Below, in pieces: positions 32,299 through 36,160 of a DNA stretch of 36,160 nt. Every line of letters begins with the position of its first letter. Within the stretch, counting starts at the first letter, position 1. The notes under the pieces are model-generated. The model saw only the letters and a list, made by a program, of their open reading frames with translations. It made no database searches and was not told the origin of the DNA. The position numbers were made by a program, and so were the translations under genes. This DNA comes from Actinomycetota bacterium (GTDB lineage: Bacteria > Actinomycetota > CADDZG01 > JAHWKV01 > JAOPZY01), in NCBI GenBank assembly GCA_025963875.1, contig JAOPZY010000062.1, positions 1 through 36,160 on the forward strand, in the 5' to 3' direction.

Positions 32299-33599
32299 TC
32301 GACCGCTACACGCGGCCTGCGATGGCCGCCGTCTGGAGCGAGGAGCGCAAGCTCTCGCACTGGCTGCGCATCGAGATCCTCGCGGTGCAGGCCCGGGTGG
32401 AGCGCGGCGAGGTCCCCGCAGAGGACCTGGCCGAGATCCGGGCGAAGGCCGCCTTCGACCTCGAGCGGGTGGCCGAGATCGAACGCACGACCCGCCACGA
32501 CGTCGCGGCGTTCCTCGACAACGTCGCCGAGTTCGTCGGCCCGGCCGCCCGGCACCTCCACTACGGCATGACCTCCTCCGACATCCTCGACACGACGCTC
32601 GCCCTCCAGCTCGTCGAGGCGGCCGACCTGCTCCTCGCGGGCATCGTGGCGGTTCGGGACGTGGCGGTCCGCCTCGCCCGCCGGTACGAGTCGACGCCGA
32701 TGGTCGGGCGCACGCACGGCATCCACGCCGAGCCGACGAGCTTCGGCCTCAAGGCGGCGGGCTGGGCCTTCGAGCTGGAGCGGGGCCGGGTGCGGATGCA
32801 GCGGGCGAAGGAGTCCGTGGCCGTCGGCAAGCTCTCGGGCGCCGTCGGCAACTACAGCCAGCTCCCCCCCGAGGTCGAAGCCTCCGTCTGCCGCGAGCTC
32901 GGCCTGGCGGCCGACCCCGTCTCCACGCAGGTCGTCGCCCGGGACCGCCACGCCGAGTTCTCGGCGGCGATGGCCGTCGTCGCGGCGTCGATCGAACGCA
33001 TCTTCACCGAGATCCGCCACCTCGCCCGCACCGAGGTCCGGGAGGTGGAGGAGCCCTTCGCCGAAGGGGCGCAGAAGGGCTCGTCGGCCATGCCGCACAA
33101 GCGCAACCCGTGGCGCTCCGAGCGGCTCTGCGGCCTGGCCCGCGTGGTGCGGGCCGGTGTCGTCCCGGCCCTCGAGAACGTCGCCCTGTGGCACGAGCGG
33201 GACATCTCCCATTCCTCGGTGGAGCGGGTCACCCTGCCCGACTCCTGCCTCGCCCTCGACTTCATGCTCGGCGAGGCCGAGGAGCTGCTCGAGGGACTCC
33301 GCGTCTATCCCGAGCGGATGCTCGCCAACATCGAGGCGTCCGGGGGGGTCGTCTTCTCCCAGTCGGTGCTGCTCTCGCTCATCGATGCGGGCATGAGCCG
33401 CGACGAGGCCTACCGCATCGTGCAGGAGTCGTCGATGGAGGCGTGGCGCACCGGAGGCCACCTGCGGGACCTGCTGAAGTCGTCGCCCGCTGCCAAGCGC
33501 CTGGAGCCGGCGGCCATCGATGTCTGCTTCGACCCGTCACGTTACCTGCAGCACGCCGGGGAGGTCGTCGCCCGGCTGGCAACCTTGGAGGAGACATGA
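32295..33599 (+). CDS. purB: Adenylosuccinate lyase
   Basis: Fumarase-superfamily enzyme that splits SAICAR to AICAR and adenylosuccinate to AMP, so it serves both PurC and PurA encoded alongside. The 434 residues include [34 protein letters not shown] with a catalytic His, and the signature loop [19 protein letters not shown] carrying the catalytic Ser. The TTG 32295 start overlaps the purE stop; the protein begins [17 protein letters not shown], as is usual for this subfamily. Its stop overlaps the purC ATG. Confidence 0.97.
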   Translation: MIDRYTRPAMAAVWSEERKLSHWLRIEILAVQARVERGEVPAEDLAEIRAKAAFDLERVAEIERTTRHDVAAFLDNVAEFVGPAARHLHYGMTSSDILDTTLALQLVEAADLLLAGIVAVRDVAVRLARRYESTPMVGRTHGIHAEPTSFGLKAAGWAFELERGRVRMQRAKESVAVGKLSGAVGNYSQLPPEVEASVCRELGLAADPVSTQVVARDRHAEFSAAMAVVAASIERIFTEIRHLARTEVREVEEPFAEGAQKGSSAMPHKRNPWRSERLCGLARVVRAGVVPALENVALWHERDISHSSVERVTLPDSCLALDFMLGEAEELLEGLRVYPERMLANIEASGGVVFSQSVLLSLIDAGMSRDEAYRIVQESSMEAWRTGGHLRDLLKSSPAAKRLEPAAIDVCFDPSRYLQHAGEVVARLATLEET

Positions 33600-34495
33600 G
33601 CCAGACCACCGCTGTCAGCACCGTGGAGGTGGACCTCCCCCACCTGTCGTCGGGCAAGGTCCGCGAGCTGTTCGACCTGGGCGGCGACGGCCTGCTGTTC
33701 GTCGCCAGCGACCGCATCTCGGCCTACGACGTCGTCATGCCCCAGGCCATCCCCGACAAGGGCCGGCTGCTGACCGGCATGAGCATCTTCTGGTTCGGGG
33801 CGACCTCCGACATCTGCCCCAACCACTTCCTGTCCGCCGCCTCGAACGAGCTGCCCAGGGCGGTTCGGGAGCAGGTCGAGGCCCTCCAGGGGCGCCACAT
33901 GGTGGTCCGCAAGCTCGACATGCTGCCGGTCGAGTTCGTCGTCCGGGGCTACCTCGTCGGCTCCGGCTGGAAGGACTACCGGCAGACGGGGGCCGTCTGC
34001 GGGATCCCGCTGCCGGAGGGCCTCGTCGAGGCCGACAAGCTGCCGGAGCCCATCTTCACCCCAGCCACGAAGGCGACCGTCGGCCACGACGAGAACATCA
34101 GCGAGGCGCAGGCCGCCGAGCTGTGCCCGCCGGGCACCCTCAAGGTCGCCCGTGACTACGCCGTCGAGCTCTACAAGCGGGCCGCCGGCTACGCCAGGGG
34201 CCGGGGGATCATCATCGCCGACACCAAGTTCGAGTTCGGCCTGGCCCCCGACGGCGAGGTCACCCTGGCCGACGAGGTGCTTACCCCCGACTCCTCCCGT
34301 TTCTGGCCTGCGGACCAGTGGGAGCCCGGCGCCAACCCCCCGTCGCTCGACAAGCAGTACCTCCGGGACTGGCTCGACGTCCAGGGCTGGGACCACAAGC
34401 CCCCGGCCCCCGACCTGCCACCGGACGTGGTGGAGCGGACAAGGGCGGGCTACGTCGAGGCCTACGAGCGCCTGACGGGCCGCACGTTCAGCTAG
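33596..34495 (+). CDS. purC: Phosphoribosylaminoimidazole-succinocarboxamide synthase (SAICAR synthetase)
   Basis: Adds aspartate to CAIR using ATP. The ORF track starts it far upstream in purB antiparallel-phase sequence; ATG 33596 overlaps the purB stop and has GGAGG five to nine bases before it. The 299-residue protein shows SSGKVRELFDLGGDGLLFVASDRISAYD, MPQAIPDKGRLLTGMSIFW, VEFVVRGYLVGSGWKDY, TPATKATVGHDENIS and IIIADTKFEFGL with DEVLTPDSSRFWP. The length of about 300 matches the longer PurC form. It ends the purine run: purS, purQ and purL do not follow, so they are elsewhere. Confidence 0.97.
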   Translation: MSQTTAVSTVEVDLPHLSSGKVRELFDLGGDGLLFVASDRISAYDVVMPQAIPDKGRLLTGMSIFWFGATSDICPNHFLSAASNELPRAVREQVEALQGRHMVVRKLDMLPVEFVVRGYLVGSGWKDYRQTGAVCGIPLPEGLVEADKLPEPIFTPATKATVGHDENISEAQAAELCPPGTLKVARDYAVELYKRAAGYARGRGIIIADTKFEFGLAPDGEVTLADEVLTPDSSRFWPADQWEPGANPPSLDKQYLRDWLDVQGWDHKPPAPDLPPDVVERTRAGYVEAYERLTGRTFS

Positions 34496-34578
34496 CCGGC
34501 AGACCACGCCGTTTGTCGTTCGTCCGCCGCGGGTACCTGTGGCCCGTCCAGTGCAACCGACGGTCTGGAGGCAGACGA

Positions 34579-34938
34579 ATGAGACGCAGGCTCCTTGCAG
34601 CGAAGATCGTCCTGTTGATTCCCGCCCTTGCTGGGGCCTGCTCCCAGGCCGGGAGTTCGGCCGCCAAGGACGTGAGCGTTGGGGCCTGTACCGCCGACCC
34701 GGCGGGAGGCAACCCGGTGGCGACCGGCCAGATCAACAACAGCACCGGCAAGGCGAGTGCCTACGTCATCCACGTCAAGTTCGTCGACAGCTCCGGCAAC
34801 GGCGTGGGCGATGGCGTGGCGACCGTCGCCAGAGTTGAGGCGCACGGCACGGCCACCTGGCGAGCGGTGGGCACGCAGTCAGCCCGTGGGCCATTAACCT
34901 GTCCCTTGTCCAGCGTGACCAGAACGGTCGCCCCGTAG
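34579..34938 (+). CDS. Small FxLYD-like lipoprotein
   Basis: A 119-residue exported lipoprotein of unknown role. Signal peptide MRRRLLAAKIVLLIPALAGAC ends in a lipobox at Cys21. One beta-sandwich module follows, with ATGQINNSTGKASAYVIHVKF and VDSSGNGVGDGVATVARVEA; three further cysteines (C-terminal LTCPLS and SVGACTAD) could form a disulfide. The fold resembles one repeat of the lipoprotein at 15285-15965. ATG 34579 has GGAGG seven bases upstream. The 83-bp gap after purC contains only a weak CAGACC/GGTCTG inverted repeat, so separate transcription is possible. It converges with the next gene at 9 bp. Confidence 0.8.
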   Translation: MRRRLLAAKIVLLIPALAGACSQAGSSAAKDVSVGACTADPAGGNPVATGQINNSTGKASAYVIHVKFVDSSGNGVGDGVATVARVEAHGTATWRAVGTQSARGPLTCPLSSVTRTVAP

Positions 34939-34947
34939 CCCGCCAAC

Positions 34948-35871
34948 CTAGCCTCGGCGGGCCTGCGCCGCAGCGACGATCCGGGCCATCAGCCCGAGCA
35001 GCCTCGAGGAGTCCCGAACCTGTACGCCGGTGATCGGCACGATCATCCACCCCTCGCCGAACAGCTCCAGATTGCGTTCCGCGTCGGCGGCGAATGCCTC
35101 CAGGCTGGAGTGGTGCTCGTAGCTGTGCGCCTCGAAGCCGACCGACACGGGAGGCGGGTAAGCGACATCCGGGTACCGCCAGCGTCCGTTGGCCAGCTGG
35201 ACCGGATACTCGAAGAACGGCTCGGGCAGGAGCCCGGCCTTGTATCCGTGCAGGGCGATCTGCTCCAACTGGCGCTGCAGCTCGCTGTCCACATGCCGCT
35301 GGCGGCCCCGGCGCTCCTCCAGCAACTCGAACAGGTCCGCCGCACCCCGGCGACCCCGAGTCCCCTGCGCCTCCAGCCGGTCGACGAGCAGGGCGAGGGG
35401 CACCTTCCGCTTGGCAAGGACATGATTGACCAGCCCTGGGGCGATCCGGGGGACCTCGAGCGAGACATCGATCACCGTGCGGGCCAGCGAGGTGACCGGG
35501 ATCCCGCTGCGATGGGCGAGGTCAACAGGCTGGAGGAATCTTGTGCGGTGCACTGCAAAGCCATCGAGTACGACTTTTCGACGCTGCGGGATCGTGATCT
35601 CGAGCCTGGGCTCGATCTCAGGCAGACGCCAGAGGATGCCCGCCGCCCGGTGCGACGCGATGCCGTCGGCGCAAAGGCACCCCGCCATCTCCGCCTGTTC
35701 CCACGTCCGTGGTGCGCCCGCGCGACGAGCCACGCCGTCGTAGACAGTTTCCCAGTCGTTGCTTCTCGTCAGCCAGCCCCACTGGCCCCGCGACATGCCT
35801 GCTTTCAGTGCCTGCTGACGAGCGATGAGACCATGTTGAGCAGTGGAAAGATCCAATAGAGCATCGTTCAT
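34948..35871 (-). CDS. AbiEi-like N-terminal domain plus DUF559-type nuclease-fold domain
   Basis: A 307-residue protein. The N-terminus (AQHGLIARQQALKAGMSRGQWGWL, residues 10-35) is the winged-helix module seen in AbiEi-family antitoxins, followed by ASHRAAGILWRLPEIEPRLEITIPQ. The C-terminal domain (residues about 225-300) has RYPDVAYPPPVSVGFEAHSYEHH and AERNLELFGEGWMIVPIT, the pattern of DUF559/Vsr-like restriction-endonuclease-fold proteins. Many actinobacteria carry such stand-alone genes in several copies; function is unproven. No AbiEii nucleotidyltransferase partner is present, so it should not be called a toxin-antitoxin pair. A GCCCCA/TGGGGC hairpin touches the start codon and a CATACT box lies within it, suggesting a very short leader. 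Confidence 0.8.
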   Translation of the reverse strand: MNDALLDLSTAQHGLIARQQALKAGMSRGQWGWLTRSNDWETVYDGVARRAGAPRTWEQAEMAGCLCADGIASHRAAGILWRLPEIEPRLEITIPQRRKVVLDGFAVHRTRFLQPVDLAHRSGIPVTSLARTVIDVSLEVPRIAPGLVNHVLAKRKVPLALLVDRLEAQGTRGRRGAADLFELLEERRGRQRHVDSELQRQLEQIALHGYKAGLLPEPFFEYPVQLANGRWRYPDVAYPPPVSVGFEAHSYEHHSSLEAFAADAERNLELFGEGWMIVPITGVQVRDSSRLLGLMARIVAAAQARRG

Positions 35872-35915
35872 GCCCCAAGTATGGGGCGGGGTACCGACAG
35901 AAAGCGGGGCCTTTT

Positions 35916-35965
35916 CGAACTGAGGTAAAAATGGCGTGTATGCGCGGCATTTTTACCTCAGTTCG
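35916..35965. terminator. Perfect 18-bp inverted repeat, probable terminator of the penicillin acylase gene
   Basis: CGAACTGAGGTAAAAATG (35916-35933) pairs exactly with CATTTTTACCTCAGTTCG (35948-35965) around a 14-base loop GCGTGTATGCGCGG. It lies 17 bp after the stop of the leftward acylase gene and 45 bp before the start of the next leftward gene. The A-run/T-run arms resemble the elements at 22059-22107, and the loop resembles the core at 12555-12602. Confidence 0.65.
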
Positions 35966-35981
35966 GCCGGACTCGGCAGAG

Positions 35982-36160
35982 CTACGGCGCCAGGCGCAGG
36001 GTCGCCACGGTTGCCGCCTCGACGGCGGCCTCGGAGAACGGCAGCGGGTGGTACCCGCCCTTCGCCCAGATGCCGAGCAGGTCGTTGTAGTGCGGGCTCG
36101 TCGGGTTCTCGGACTGGCCCCCGGGCAGGCTCCCCAGCGAGGCGTCCCAGTCGGAGACGT
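35982..36160 (-). CDS. Penicillin acylase family protein (peptidase S45), C-terminal end only
   Basis: The last 58 or so codons of a gene that enters from the right edge; not in the ORF track. The minus-strand reading ends SDWDASLGSLPGGQSENPTSP, HYNDLLGIWAKGGYHPLPFS, EAAVEAATVATLRLAP, stop TAG at 35984-35982. G-x-S-x-N-P-x-S-x-H-Y-x-D followed by W-x-x-G-x-Y-x-P-L-x-F is the conserved C-terminus of Ntn-hydrolase penicillin/acyl-homoserine-lactone acylases. Such proteins are exported and self-processed; the catalytic Ser lies outside the window. Substrate cannot be judged from this part. Confidence 0.85.
   Translation of the reverse strand, partial: VSDWDASLGSLPGGQSENPTSPHYNDLLGIWAKGGYHPLPFSEAAVEAATVATLRLAP

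Noticed and set aside
34948-35871. AbiE type IV toxin-antitoxin system
   Set aside because: No AbiEii toxin gene is adjacent and the C-terminus is a DUF559-like domain; solitary genes of this type are common.
1-36160. tRNA, rRNA, CRISPR arrays, insertion sequences
   Set aside because: None of the gaps contains a cloverleaf, rRNA-like stretch, regular spaced repeats or transposase fragment that I could recognise by eye.

Overview
The window reads as a piece of the chromosome of a high-GC actinobacterium. The evidence is strongly C/G-ending codons, GTG and TTG starts, many 4-bp ATGA/GTGA stop-start overlaps, TANNNT-type -10 boxes next to start codons, the GlgE alpha-glucan pathway, and a DUF6049/kinase/SigM/anti-sigma block that resembles mycobacterial Rv3909-Rv3912. 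I cannot place it more precisely; an uncultured, deep-branching actinomycete lineage would fit. No tRNA, rRNA, insertion sequence or CRISPR array was seen, and no gene-free stretch exceeds about 230 bp.

Layout. (1) 1-10408: a cytoplasmic alpha-glucan block. glgE, a treS-maltokinase fusion, malQ and glgB run leftwards as an overlapping operon, and glgM runs divergently. Together they make maltose-1-phosphate by two routes (GlgM; TreS plus maltokinase), polymerise it (GlgE), branch it (GlgB) and disproportionate it (MalQ). (2) 10638-12556: an ABC exporter pair. (3) 12630-14480: a short FtsH-like protease with a small membrane protein. (4) 14597-20552, leftwards: grdE, grdB, grdC, grdA, followed by a lipoprotein and a single-pass membrane protein. 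grdA and grdB each contain an in-frame UGA at the known selenocysteine position, followed by a candidate SECIS hairpin, so the ORF track breaks both genes. (5) 20637-22030, divergent from grdE: a zinc-triad URO-D-family protein of the corrinoid methyltransferase type and a VOC protein. (6) 22132-23593: an S51-type peptidase and a DUF3052-like protein. (7) 23663-28804: DUF6049 protein, membrane Ser/Thr kinase, ECF sigma factor and zinc anti-sigma factor. (8) 28903-34495: a dodecin, then purA-purD-purE-purB-purC. (9) 34579-36160: a small lipoprotein, an AbiEi/DUF559-like protein and the end of a penicillin acylase.

The most unusual content is the Grd system. It is a glycine/sarcosine/betaine-reductase-type selenoenzyme operon in a high-GC actinobacterium. 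The GrdE-like subunit has Ala where the pyruvoyl-forming Cys is expected, GrdB has Gly in place of the redox Cys three residues after Sec, grdD is not linked, and a methyltransferase-like gene lies divergently next to it. This suggests a reductase with a different substrate or chemistry from the clostridial amino-acid reductases. Several long inverted repeats at gene ends, two with a similar apical core, and an abrupt codon-usage change inside glgB are also worth a look.
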